From the NCBI GenBank assembly GCA_009103225.1, contig RHPI01000810.1, forward strand, positions 493,049 through 557,048: a stretch of DNA of 64,000 bases, given 5' to 3'. This stretch comes from Chlorokybus atmophyticus. Lineage: Eukaryota > Streptophyta > Chlorokybophyceae > Chlorokybales > Chlorokybaceae. The first letter of the stretch is position 1, and the number at the start of each line of letters is the position of its first letter. The notes beneath the pieces are model-generated. The model was not told the origin of the DNA. It saw only the letters and a list, made by a program, of their open reading frames with translations, and did no database searches. The position numbers and the translations under genes were made by a program. Positions 24,127 through 36,223 of the stretch are shown one piece after another.

Positions 24127-27100
24127 TTGGAGGATAGGCGATGGCGCAACTCCCGGAAAACCACGCCATCAACATCTATGGATGCAGCTGCTCTTCGGGC
24201 GGCGTTGGAGGCAGGCTCTTGGGCCTCAAAAGATGAAGCCTCTTCGCGCAACTCTACGCCGCGCGGATCGGAAGTGTCCAGCTCCTGGGATGACGGAGGC
24301 TCTGCTGTCACATCAGTTGCTTTGTACCGTGCAATCTCAGAAAAGAACAGCCTTGCCAGCAAGGTATGCCTGCGGCATATGCGAGCAAGATTGCCATTAC
24401 TTCACAATTTGCACTGGAGGTTGGGTCAAGCACTTTGCATCTATAGTACAATCAATCATCTTTGACACCCAACACTCATCACGACTTTTCATTTGATCTG
24501 ATTAGCAAAGCTGTGCTCAGTTGTCTATGGTTGAAGCATGCAGTTACCCTGTCCAGAACTGTGGATTGCTGCTGACGGTGTGCACGCTGTGTTTGCTGAT
24601 TATCTTATTGTTGAGCACTGTTGGTAAATCGCGTGCGTACTGAGTACTGGAACGGCCGAGTGTTGATGGATTTGTTGGGGGGTTTAGGTGCAAGCTCTTG
24701 AGCAACGGTTGCGCCAGATGGAGCAATCCCCCAATCCATTTGCGGATGGCAATTCCCATCACTCACTGAGGTTTGGACTTGAGAATGAAGGTGTCAACTG
24801 ATTGGATCAGCCGAAGTACTTTTCACATTGCGCGTTCACAGGCTGTTTAGCACTCACTTGCGCTGTATTGGGTACTCCATATAGGCCAGATGCATCATGG
24901 CCTCCCGAAGGTCAAATGCGGCATTCCATGTCAGACATGGCGTCTTTTCTTCCAAAGGACAACTTGAGGCCAAACTCGTTTCAGAATCTGTTTGATGACA
25001 ATGCTCGCCTGCGCGCAACCAATCTCGAGCTTCAGCACAAGGTACGGTACCATAAGGTACCATCTGCAATTGTTGATGTTGGAACAACAACACTGAGTTG
25101 CGCTGGATTACAGGTGATGGAGCAAGAAAGTTTGGTTGATAAGTTGACAGCCGACAACACCAGGCTGAACAACAACATTACTGCGCTTGAGGCAGCCATG
25201 AGGCAAGAAAGCGCAGATGCAGCGCAAGAACTTGACTTGGCTAGGAGGCAGTTTGCTGCGCAATTTGATGAAGAGTGCGAGCGCAGGGCGAAGGTATATA
25301 TGCCAAGCTGCACACCAAGCTGTGCGCTCCATGCTGCTTTTGTGGTTTCTGCTTTTCAAATCAGATGGGTACTGCGTTGTGTGCTGCTGGGCCTGTTCTG
25401 CAAGCGATCTTAGTCAAGTCTGTCAGGTTGAAGAGGCAGGTCTGATGAGGATTGGTGAGCTGGAGGCACAGCTGCAGCAGATGAGGGATGGTGCTGCTTC
25501 GTATGAGAAGCAGCTTGCGGATCTCAGGTCACAGCTGTCAGGGACCTCTAAACTTCTTCAAGCCGAGCGGGGTGCGGCAGCAGCAGACCGAGATCGCCTA
25601 CTGGCACAGGTACTTTGCATGTTGTCTACCTCATCAAAGGTGTGTCGATAGCATTGTCCAGTTGTGCAATACAAATGTACTGGGTCGCCAACTGGTTGGC
25701 AGATGCAGACTGCTGGAGAACTCACAGCCATGCCGTAGGTTGATAGCTTGGAGAAGCGCATCAAGCAGTTGATGGCTGAGAATGCACTCGCCAAAGCAGA
25801 TGCAGAGAACGAACTTGAACAGACTATCGAGCAGCTGGAGAGCGCTGCAAAAATTCAAGTGAGCAAGGCTGTGGCTGAAGGTACGGAGAGACTCTGCTTG
25901 AGTGCTTATCTAGGTTCATGCGAGGTGGTGACCAAGCGTATGCGCAGGAGAACACAACGTGGTTCAGGCACGTGCAGAGGCAGCCACAGTTATGGCTAAC
26001 CAGCTGGCGGAGGCGCAGCAGCTATTGGAAGCAGCGGTTGCAGAGAAGGAGCAGGAGCTGCAGCGCGCCGTGGCAGCCAAGTGTGAGGAGCTGAAACAGC
26101 TGCAGGCAGCTATGGACAAGGTGTTTGCAGAGCAAGCTGCAGCGCATCAGCAGCAGTTGGATGCACAACAGGCTGCAATGGACAAGCTGAATGGTGAAAT
26201 AGACTCCCTGGATCAGAAGCTTGCAGCAGCAGTTGCTGAGCGAGAGCAGCTCGTGCAGGTAAGCTGTAGCAGCCGTTGGTTCTTCAGCTGCGGCCTTGTC
26301 ATTTTGCACATTGATGGCAGGGAACAGTTTGCTTCCATGCACTTACCCTTTGTCTAATGCACAATGCTGCTCAGTTGCAACATGCATTGGAAGATGAGCG
26401 GAACGAGCTGCAGCACCAGTTGCTAGCCCTACAGCAGCAGCTCGATAAGCAACAATGCAAAACCGCAGAGGTCACAGCTGAACGGGATGAGCTATCGCGC
26501 AAATCTCAAGAACAAAAGGCGAAGGTGGCCGAGTTGCAAGCCCGATTAGGCACGCTTGCACAGGTCAGCCACCACACGAATTCAGGAGTTTTGCTTATGT
26601 GCAACTTAGTCGTACACCAAAAGGCCGGTAGCTCTGTTCTCCAAGTGATGCTGTTTGTCCTCTCAAACCCCTGACCTGTTGCTTGTTCTCGATGCAGGAA
26701 GGTTCTGACACTGCCAAGCACATGGCATCAGCAGTGTCGTCACTGCAACGAAGGGTTGAAGAGCTCGAGGGTCAGAGCAACGCTTTGATAAAAGCCAAGG
26801 CTGACGCGGAAGCTACATCGCGTGAAAGAGAAGCTGAGCTGCAGAACAAGGAAGCTGAGCTGCAAAAGTTCACTTCAGAGCTTGATGAACTGCGCGCACA
26901 GGTAACTGAGCGTCACGCCATTCTGATGATAACTGCATCAAGCTGCAGCTGACGGCGCGGTTTACAGGCGGCAAACTTGGAGCACTCTGAGCAGGACTTG
27001 ATTACCGAGAAACTCAAGCTGACAGGGCAGGTGCAAGATGCACAAAGCCGACTCGCAGAGTGTCTTGCGCAGGTAAGACAGGATATAAATCTACTTATGT

Positions 27101-30100
27101 ACCGAAAGGTAGTTTCACATGCTGAGCCGTGTTTGGGTTGCACATTGCAGATAGCAGGGCTTGAGACAAAGGTAGAAGCACTCTCTTCTGAGAAGCATTC
27201 TCTTTCAGAGCAATTGCGATCTACCCAGGAGACCTCAATAGCCCTTGAATCTGAGGTATAGCATCCAGCATGATGCTGCTGACCGCCTTCTTGCTGACTG
27301 CCACTTGGTGTTCAAGGTTGCTGAAGCTCGAAGCACAGAAAGACAGCTGTCGCAACAGAATGCTGAGCTTGCTGGTGAAGCTGAATCTCTGCGTTCGCAA
27401 GTATGTATCGTAGCTCACATGGAGATTGGTCTTGATCTATGATACCATAAGTCCCCATGGGCAGGTTCTAAATAACCAGCCCCTGGGAACTCGACTGCAG
27501 GTCAACAGTAACACGCATCTTGCAGAAGAGCGCAACTCTGATGCCACGGTTAACCAGTTGGAAACTGCCCTCAAGCATACCATGCTTGAGTTGCAGCATT
27601 TCCACCAGGTGCCCCCAAATTTCAACAAACACATGCCACCAATGCAATGCATGAAACCATGTAACTGCAAGTGTGCATTCAACTAGCTGATCAGGTATGT
27701 GTGTAGATTTGTTCAACGTGTCCTGAACAAGTCTACACACAGTTCATTGTGAACTGTTGCTCAACAATACATAGATGAGTACCCTTGCACGTATAGGAAG
27801 GTTCCCAGTTGGCTCGCGCACTACCTGCACTAGTACTCATGTGCTTCTTTGTCTTGTCTGGATTCAGGCCATGGCTGAGCGCGAAGCACTTGATACTGCT
27901 GTGCATGAAAAGTTGCAGCAAGCTGATGTGGTAAAGGCATCACTGGAAGCACGTGTACAGGTACGCTTGTAGACCACCACTCAGCTTGATGAGTCAACTC
28001 TGGGCACACGCAGTACAACACTGGTTGCACTGCAGGAATTGACAGAGCAGCTGCAGCAGGCGTCCACGTCGTCTCGAGCTGTTTCTGACAATTTGCGTGA
28101 TACCGCGGCTGCAGATAGCTCCAAGTTGTCTCAAGAAGTTGAAACCGCTCAAGCAGGGTATGGATACTTATGCGGCATATTTCGCCAAGTGCCCTAGCAG
28201 TCGCACATGACACGTTTCCCTTGTTTAGCGATTCGTCTTAGCGTTGCGTCTAGGGTTGACAATAGGTTGCCTGTCTTGGCTACCACAATGCAAACCCATT
28301 CCTCCAGGTGTCGTGAGTTGGAGAGGACTGTCAAGGCTTTGCAGGCTTCAAGCCACAATTATCTATCGCAAGCAGAACAGCACAAGAAGGCTGCAGCTCA
28401 ACATGAGGCCACCATCGCACAGCTACAGAGCAGCATGGCGAAGCTGAAAGAGGAGTTGCGACAGAGCGCGCAGGAGCGCAACACTGTTGAAACGAACATT
28501 ACAGGGCTTGCTCTGCAGTATGCGGAGGTGTGCTCCAAGATGGAGGCCCTGGAACAGCAGTGCAAGGATGCTGCGGTGACCAGAACCATGGAAGAGAAGG
28601 AGCACTCACAGTTGCTCACCGCAAAGGACACTGTCCTACGTGAGCTGCTTCAGTTCCTGGGCGATGTGGTGGATGCTGTCAATACTGAGGTTCGCAGGAC
28701 GGCGATGACAGTCATGAAGTTGTCTCCCTCTCAACCACATCCTGGCTCAAAGCTGCTAGAATGGGGCTTGGACAAGTATGCAGAGCCAACAGAGGCTCAG
28801 CAAGCACTTGTTAGGTGGCGTGATGGTGTTGCAGCTGCGCTTGCAATCATGGAGAGCAAGATACAGGTCTGCCCCACATTACATCTGCCTCCAGCCACTT
28901 GTGAGGCAAACTGTAGTTGGGATGGTGTAGTGCAAAACTAAGTGGGCCACTGTATGCAGGCCTTGGGTGTTATGTTGGAAGATGCTGAAGCAGACAGGGA
29001 GTTGTTGTACGAGCTCAAGTCAGAGCGTGATGCCCGAAAACAAGTCACCAATCGCACTGCTGAGTTGGAGTTGGATTCACCAAGTGCTCAAGTCCGGAGC
29101 CACTTTGTTGGCAATGGGCATAGCGGCTTATCATCAGTAAGTGCTCATGCAGTCGAGCTGCAACAGACGAGCTGAGCACATGTATCTTCGTGTTCTGGGC
29201 TTGTTGTCCGAATGTTGCACATTGCGCCGCGTAGCAGTGGTGCAACTGCGAACTGATGTGTGGGGAGCATCTCAACCAACAATGTGTGCGTGTGTGCAAC
29301 GCAGCCGGCTGGTAGTCCTCTCGTGCAGGCACCACCCAGCGTCATTGCCCTGCAGAAAAAGATAGACGACTTGACGCAGCAGCTTGGGTTGAGCAACGAT
29401 GGCAAGCAGGCAGCTGTGGCACAGCTGCTTGAGGAGCAGCACAAACACCAGACAGCACTTGGGCGCATGGAGGAGCAGCTGACTGCTGCCAAGGCTGCAT
29501 ACGACGAGCTGCAATCCAGGAAGGTGTGTACACATCAGCGCATAACATGTTGAGTTCAGTGCCTGATGATGACTGACGGCATGTGCAGGTTATGAGCAAC
29601 AGGGACACAAGCGATGCCTCTCTGTCCCTGGCGGTGCAGCTGAAAGTTGCACAAGATCTGAACATGGCATTGCAGTCGCAAGTTGAGGACAAACAGCGGC
29701 TCATTGCAGTGTATGAGATCGAGTTGGAGGCAGCCAGAGACGAGGTTGAACAGGCCCAGCGCGCAGCAAGCCATGAACTGCAGCAGGCACACGTGAGTTT
29801 TCAACATAGTTGCCTTTTGCTTGTCTCTTGTCATATACAGCAGTTGTCGCGTGCTGAACCCTGCATTGGTGCAACAGGACGCCCTGCAAACCGCGCAAGA
29901 CCGCCTTCTTGCCTCGCAGTTGGAAGTTGTCACGGCAAAGACGTCCCTTAATGACGTCGTGCAACGACTGCGCAGGAGCGAAGCGACCATCGTAGTGCTG
30001 CAGGTATGTCAGACCATGCTGGCCAAATGCTTCATTCACTCATTATTTAATACATCTGGTGCAATTGAGCACAGAGTACATCTGACGCATGCATCTCATG

Positions 30101-30479
30101 TTGGCCCGGCACATTCTTACAGCAAGAGATTGCTGCACTGCAAGCTGCTGAAGTGAGGGCGAAAGATGCATTGGCGGCCCAACAGCAGCTGGACTTTTTC
30201 CTTAATCGGCAGTTGCGCGACATTGAGGTTGAGGCAGAACAGAACGCTGCTCAGCTACAGAAAGAGCAGCAAGCCAGGGCAGCTGTTGAACGCAGGCTGA
30301 TAATCGTGCAGAAAGAGTTGGAGTTGTTCAGGTATGTCACCAATCTGCCCCAATCATTAGTGCTGTTTATTCATGATGTCTTCTGGTGTGGATTGCGCAG
30401 TATTGCTGCATGTGCTCTTGGTTGCATTGGACTGGCATACTCATTGGTGGTATACATACGCAGGGCAAGCAAGAGGTGA
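24127..30479 (+). CDS. Long tail-anchored coiled-coil protein (golgin-like); 5' end not fixed
   Basis: Twenty-two exons run in phase to a TGA at 30477-30479 and encode at least 1,291 residues: 24127-24363, 24688-24770, 24885-25041, 25114-25293, 25427-25609, 25739-25880, 25948-26258, 26375-26563, 26698-26901, 26968-27072, 27151-27255, 27317-27400, 27501-27608, 27868-27960, 28036-28157, 28308-28866, 28960-29136, 29305-29523, 29589-29792, 29878-30003, 30123-30331, 30401-30479. The first exon is Ser/Thr-rich (STPRGSEVSSSWDDGG). From about residue 130 on it is near-continuous heptad coiled coil rich in Glu, Gln, Ala and Leu. The last exon is a single hydrophobic segment (CALGCIGLAYSLVVYI) capped by RRASKR, a C-terminal tail anchor. 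This layout matches golgins such as golgin-84, giantin or CASP, which tether vesicles at Golgi membranes, but coiled coil alone does not prove it; a nuclear-envelope or ER protein is possible. TGTAA lies ~20 nt after the stop. Confidence 0.8.
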
Positions 30480-30878
30480 CCACTGCTGGGCATTTTTGTA
30501 ATCGAAGTATGAACCTTGAGGTTTGCTAGACAATAGAAGCCACTGTAATCTAGTACGACAAGTGTAACCAGTCACCAATGAAGCATGTAGACTAACTTGC
30601 AGAGGTCGTGTTGTGTGCTGTCTGGAAACTACCATCTCCACAGCGGGTGTCCTCATCATGCATTTAACTAGCAAATAGCTATTCCACTCTACCCATGCTC
30701 TGTACATAGTCTCTGCAAAAACCGCTCATGACAATGCAAGCCTGCTAGCAAAATAAGCCACATTGCCTGTAGTCTGCTGTGCACCAACGAATGCGATGTA
30801 CGCTTACGGCGCCATGATGTCTTAGAGAGCATAACTTCGCAAATGACCTGGTGGTGGAATGCGAAGAGCCCATAATGC

Positions 30879-31774
30879 TCAGTACCCGGGCTTGCCACGT
30901 TCTTGAAGAATGCTCTCATCCTCGGCACCCCCCATTGCCTGCGCCCGTGCACGCTCCACATAGTCGCCCATTGTCTCCACATACCGAGACTCGCTCTCCT
31001 GTCCAAACAGAATGCGACCGCTCGGGCTCTGCACCGGCTGCGGGTTGAACATCCTGTCCTCCTGGCCTCGCTGATGACATGACAAGCGTTCAGTAAGTAT
31101 TTACCCTAAATAGAGCGGGCACTTGTGGCATTGTCGTAATGGGCAAGGATGTCCACTTGTGCACTGTCACTGCTGCATATGCAGCAGCGACATATGGCAG
31201 TGCACTGCTGCATATGAAACGCAGCACTGCAATGCCTTGCAGTTGTTGCACTTGGATACGAACACGATCCATTCGCTTGGTGTGCTCAAGTATCCATGCA
31301 TAGCCAATACCATGGCTAATGCTAACGGGAAGGTGCGGATTACAGGGTTTGAGATTAACCCCACCTGCTGCTGGGCGCCTGCAGCCTCGTCGGCGTTCGC
31401 ACTGCGCCCTCCCTTTCCGGCGCCCTGACCGCCTCCGGACGTGCGCAGGGGCGGCAGCTGCTCCGCCAGGAGGGGATCCCCGTGCGGGCCCTTCGTGGGC
31501 TCCCTCCTCTCCATACCAGTCACACCCACACGCCACCACCTCTCTTCTCCAAGCACACCGACCAGACTCTCCTCTTGTCTACCACCTGACCTCGCACGAC
31601 AGCATTGTTGCACCGGTATGGGGGGGGTGCTCCACTAACACCGACACTGCCTGCTGTTCTGGCACTCACCTCACCACAACTTAGACAAGCAGCCTGAACC
31701 CCTTCCGTCCTCGTCCCTCTCGACCTCCTTGTCTTGATCGTCCGCGGCCTTGTCGCCGGCCGCGTGCACAGCAA
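30879..31774 (-). CDS. Unrecognised small gene; 3' exons fairly clear, 5' part uncertain
   Basis: The last exon (30879-31070) follows acceptor CATCAG and encodes RGQEDRMFNPQPVQSPSGR, then ILFGQESESRYVETMGDYVE, ending KPGY. It joins in phase to an exon whose donor is at 31343 (NP|GTAATC). That exon, about 31344-31590, encodes EESLVGVLGEERWWRVGVTG, then MERREPTKG and a Gly/Ala-rich stretch. A further upstream exon ending at the strong donor GAG|GTGAGT near 31675 (reading TEGVQAACLSCGE) may carry the start, but the link is not resolved. No known family is recognised; the protein would be about 150-200 residues. Confidence 0.4.
31170..31187. repeat. 18-bp perfect palindrome
   Basis: CTGCTGCAT followed directly by ATGCAGCAG forms a perfect palindrome. 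A second imperfect palindrome (CATATGG...GCATATG) follows within 30 bp. It lies in an intron of the unrecognised minus-strand gene. Confidence 0.8.
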
Positions 31775-32082
31775 TGCATGAATGGACAGAGGTTGCCACT
31801 GTGGCAGGAGTCACGGCAGTTGGGGTTGTCAGAGAAGCTGATGTGGCACTGCCACAGTGGCAGCGCGGGATACGCCACATCTGTGCAGAACATGATGCTG
31901 CATTGTACAAGACGCTCTTACATCGGAGGAGGTTTTCATATAGGCATGCTTCTGGCGCTGCGGTGCGATCGCCGTTAAATGGCCAGGCGTCATGCCAAAA
32001 AGTAATACGTATAAATGTCTGTTGTAGCCGCGCCAGTACACTACGGGTAGCAGCCCTGTCGGACAGTGTCAGGGAGGGCAGC

Positions 32083-34261
32083 ATGGCGCCGCTGCTGGCG
32101 GTGGCGCTCTTGCCGCCGCCGGCGGCGGCAGCGACGCGGTCGCGCTGCAGGCCTCCTCACTTTGGTGGCGTTAGTAGTCGCACAGCACTTCCATGCCGCC
32201 GCCTCCCTGCCCACTGCCGAGCCGGAGGCGGCAGCGGTGGCAATGAGGCGGACGACCTGGATGTTGCGGTGTTCAGGTTCACACTGGGTAAGGGACTGAA
32301 CTTGTGTGACTGAACCAGTACGATGGGTGGACAACCAGAGTTGAACATCAACAGGTGTATTCCGACAGTTGACACATTCTCAAAACTTTCATGCATGAGA
32401 CTTAGTAACAGTGCACTCTGACCTCGCATGGGAAGGAGTGTGAGGATGTAGGAGTACTTCATAAATGAATGAATGAGCGATCGAACGTACGATCGGCACA
32501 GCATTGATGAGGGAATTGGAGTTCCTATTATGCATGTTTGCACGGAGGGACAAAAGATTGGTTGACTGAGTGAACACATGAAGGACCGCATGCATACATG
32601 CGTGCACGCAATCCTGGATCGCATGGTCGTTATGTAAGCAATTGAACTATAAAGGTTCAATTCAAGCACAAGTGCATCCAAGGAACCTATTGGAACCCTG
32701 TGCACAGGCATTCCCGGATTTGAGGATCGGTACATCCCTCGCGTTGTGGGTATTGGCGTTGCTGCGCTGCTGGCTGCCAACCACTTGGCCACCGAGGATC
32801 CGACGACTGGCCAGACGGTCCGGACCCTGCACAGCACGCATGCACACGCATGGCATGCATTGGTTGTCACTGTTGCACGTTCTGTTGCTCACCCGCATTT
32901 ATATGCTGCCAACACTAGTTTGCGTGCAAAGTTCCAATGAGTGTGTACGAGCGTGTATTTCCTGCTCAGATCTCTGAGCTTGTTGGTGGCGTGTTGTCGG
33001 TCTGCGCCATAGCTGCGCCATATGTCAGCCAAAGACTGCAGGTAACATAGTTTGTTCTCTCTTGTCTGATGATACATTGTGTTTTGCTTTGCAGTAAGCA
33101 TGTTGTCTGGTTGCCTCCTCTGCCAGGATGCTGCCAGAGGAGGGAGGTCCAGCGTGTCCAATCCACTGCCAAGAGCGTCGAACATCTTCCGGTTCAGCGA
33201 AGGTCTGCCCGACAGCGCAAAGCAGGAGCTGGCGTGGGCTACCTTTGCGCTGCTCAAAAACTGCGAGTGCCGGGGAGCGGTAAGCAACAATTGTTCAACT
33301 TTCTGTGCCTGCAGTATGTGTGTGTGATAGAGGCGGNNNNNNNNNNNNNNNNNNNNNNNNNNNNNNNNNNNNNNNNNNNNNNNNNNNNNNNNNNNNNNNN
33401 NNNNNNNNNNNNNNNNNNNNNNNNNNNNNNNNNNNNNNNNNNNNNNNNNNNNNNNNNNNNNNNNNNNNNNNNNNNNNNNNNNNNNNNNNNNNNNNNNNNN
33501 NNNNNNNNNNNNAACAGCAGAGGGGGGGGGGCGGGCGTGTGTGCGCGTGTGCCCCGCATGGGTGTGTGCATATCTGCGCGCGTGTGGGCATGTGCGTGTG
33601 CGGGCTCGTCTGCAGACACGCGTGTCGCTGCACGCGCGCGTGCCTGTACCTGTCGCGCAGGCTTGCGTGCGTGTTGTGCTTGTGCAACAACTCGCGCATG
33701 TTTGTTTGCGGGATACCAAGGTAGTTATTGCAGTGTAGCCTACGCAATTGTATGCAACTGTACGCATTGCGTGCATGCCTCAAGATCACGTTAACATCGG
33801 CCACCATGCGTGCATTGCTGCACAATACTTGCACTGGCGTGCAGTACTTATGGCGATCAAGGGACGTATGGTGTCTTCGGGGAGAGTTTGCCCTGAACGT
33901 GAAGCAAGCCGGGACCGAAGACTTCATACTGCAATGTCTGGGCAACACCGCAACACAATGGCTTCCGGACGGAAGCGCCGTCGACGCTGCCGGTATGTGT
34001 GCGTTGGCCTTGGCAACATGACCATGTAACCTTACCATCCTGACAGTGTGTGTCATTGCAATTGCAGGTGTGTTGCAAGCGAGTTTGCTGCCTGACAGCA
34101 CAAGTTCTGTGTTCATCACTGCCATTGAGAGGGGGGAAGGGTTCCTCATGATGTTCTCTGAGCGACCGCGAGCGCTATCCTCTCGGGATCGGGCTTGGGT
34201 GGAGTCCATTGCACGCAAGCTGTCCAGCAGCATACCAACGCCAGCACGGCAGACAAAGTAG
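32083..34261 (+). CDS. CCB2: CCB2 (HCF208)-like chloroplast cytochrome b6 heme-attachment factor
   Basis: CCB2 is a thylakoid-membrane protein that, with CCB1, CCB3 and CCB4, attaches heme ci to cytochrome b6 during b6f complex assembly. Six exons close in phase: 32083-32287, 32708-32817, 32970-33041, 33127-33279, 33845-33992, 34068-34261 (293 residues). The N-terminal ~50 residues are a basic Ala/Pro/Arg-rich transit peptide. The diagnostic stretch VAVFRFTLGIPGFEDRYIPR spans exons 1-2. It is followed by two short hydrophobic segments (VVGIGVAALLAANHLA; LVGGVLSVCAIAAPYVSQRL), which match the two CCB2 transmembrane helices, and then by FSEGLPDSAKQELAWATFAL of the stromal domain. The C-terminus (GEGFLMMFSERPRALSSRDR, then AWVESIARKL) also matches. 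An assembly gap lies in intron 4, so no exon is interrupted by N, but an extra exon hidden in the gap cannot be excluded. Confidence 0.88.
33337..33512. other. Assembly gap (176 N) in CCB2 intron 4
   Basis: A run of 176 N. It is followed directly by a run of nine G and then GT/GC-rich low-complexity sequence (33536-33680), so the gap probably marks an unresolved G-rich or TG-repeat tract. The true length is unknown. Confidence 0.98.
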
Positions 34262-36223
34262 CACAGATGCACGCATGCATCAGTGATGCTTGTGCATACA
34301 TATTGTCGCATCCGTGCACATGCACTCACTCACGCACACACAACGTGTCTGCAGGCGTCCGCTAATGCCCGCAGCTACATCATGATGTCGCATCAGGCCC
34401 CTTTGATAACCCTGTTTGAGTGCCATTGCTCCGTTGTAGTGAGCACGTGAGTGCACGTTGCATGTTGCAAGCACGAGCAAGTGGCATGCATGGCACAGCT
34501 ATCCCCGTCTATGACATGTACACATCAGCATTGGCTGTCAGCGCTGCCACCATGCCTTACACACAGCACTTTACATCTCTTGTTTACGCTGCACTACACA
34601 TCACATCCACGGGTACTACTACTACTCATTCTGCGCTGCTGTTGTATGTCTATTAATCAGCTGCTTATGCAAGACCTCCGGCTGCCTCCGTCGTCGAGGA
34701 ACCGTGCGCCACCGAAGTTTAGCCTTGCATCGCCGCCACCGCTGCTGCTCCGCGCTCCATGATCGCCTTAGCTTGTAGCATGTGTGCGTCGCAGTGTGTA
34801 GGCTACACAATGACGAGCGAGACCCATGAACCCCCTTAAAGCGTCACTGCTCAACCCCAGGCACCGTCATGATGTGGCATGGGACATGGTGAATGTCCAC
34901 CCCCCAGCATTCCGTGTGTCTCCATCGCCACCGGGCTGGAGGCACAACTTGCATACCAGCATCATACGCAATGCTTTGAGCAAGGTAGGGTTGGGCATTG
35001 CTCTTGGTGGCACTAAGGTTGATGAACTTCTTGAGCTCGAGGACTTGGAGATGATGATGAACTCGTTCCCATTGAAGACCTTCCCCTTGACGAGCTGCTT
35101 GAAATGAAGAGCAGCATGCAATCAGAGCACCGCGCTCTACCAAGGTTGATGCTAATGATGTTCATAGTAATAGCATTAGCATTGTTGTGCAGGACAACAT
35201 CATCATCTCCAATGATGATGAGTGGCTTGAGGTAGCTGGGAATAACCAAATGCTTGTTAATTTGTATGTTGCCAACCAACTTGCAAGCTAGCGTTGTGTG
35301 TATGATGATATCCCATACAACATGCTTGCTTGTACACTCTCTTAGCACCTCACGCTGGCCTGCACATCCAAACAACCCGGCGCAGCAGTGAATGGGGGCG
35401 AAGCATTGCAAGCATGATGACCACGCGCCGGAAAACGCTTTCTACCCGCATCTGCCAGTAGCGCGTGGCAAATGCCTTGCATTAGGCACATGCGATGGCG
35501 ATGTTAGAGCGGCGGCTATAGCAGTGGTGTCAAGAATGAGGTCCGATGGCCCCAGGCCCTCTCAACAATTGAGGCGAAAGCTGCGTAGCGTAATAACGTG
35601 CACATGTGGGTCTATAGATGTGTGCAAATAGGCATGGTGCAGCATTGACAGCCAACACGTACGTGTCCATGATACTTGAGGTTGGATGGGGAGCGGAGAG
35701 GGGGGGTATTAGAATATATGGCGAACCGTCATAATCACGTGCCACGTGCTTGAACTGCATCCACAGTGTGCGTTTTTAATCAAATAAACATCTCTTTATA
35801 GCGATGCACCGTTATCTATGCACACAAACACGCAATCATCAAAAGCACCCCCGTTGATCAATATGCTTTTGAAATAGCAATGTGAGTCACGTTTACATAT
35901 AAGACTCTCATAATTTCATTGATGGTTTGAAGCTATGCGTGAACACTGTGATATCGGTAGTGGTGCGAACGTTGTTATGTGGGGCAAAACCAAAATCATT
36001 CTCTCTTTTGTGCATAAGTGGATGTACATTTGAAGACACGGTAGTACTGTGACGGTACATCGTCGTGTGATGATTGCGTCAGCACGGATCCCTGTGTGCT
36101 GTGGGGAGAGTGAGGTTGTTAGCTGCAGCGTAGCCGACGTCGCTACGGGTGACGGCGGCGACAGGGGCTCCAGCTGTGGAAGTGCTCGGGGAGAGTGGAG
36201 ATCTTGGGGGATAGGGATCAATC
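34262..36223. other. Gene-poor interval with decayed coding-like stretch
   Basis: No intact gene is seen. Between about 34990 and 35292 (+) two overlapping frames look protein-like: an acidic Asp/Glu/Leu-rich one (ELEDLEM) and, after a frame change, DNIIISNDDEWLEVAGNNQ ending in a stop at about 35290. This may be a relic of a transposon or an expired gene. CAT/GATGATG triplet repeats are frequent here. The remainder shows nothing recognisable. Confidence 0.35.

Noticed and set aside
32889-34329. Long frames containing X residues
   Set aside because: They read through the N gap; no real coding continuity is shown.
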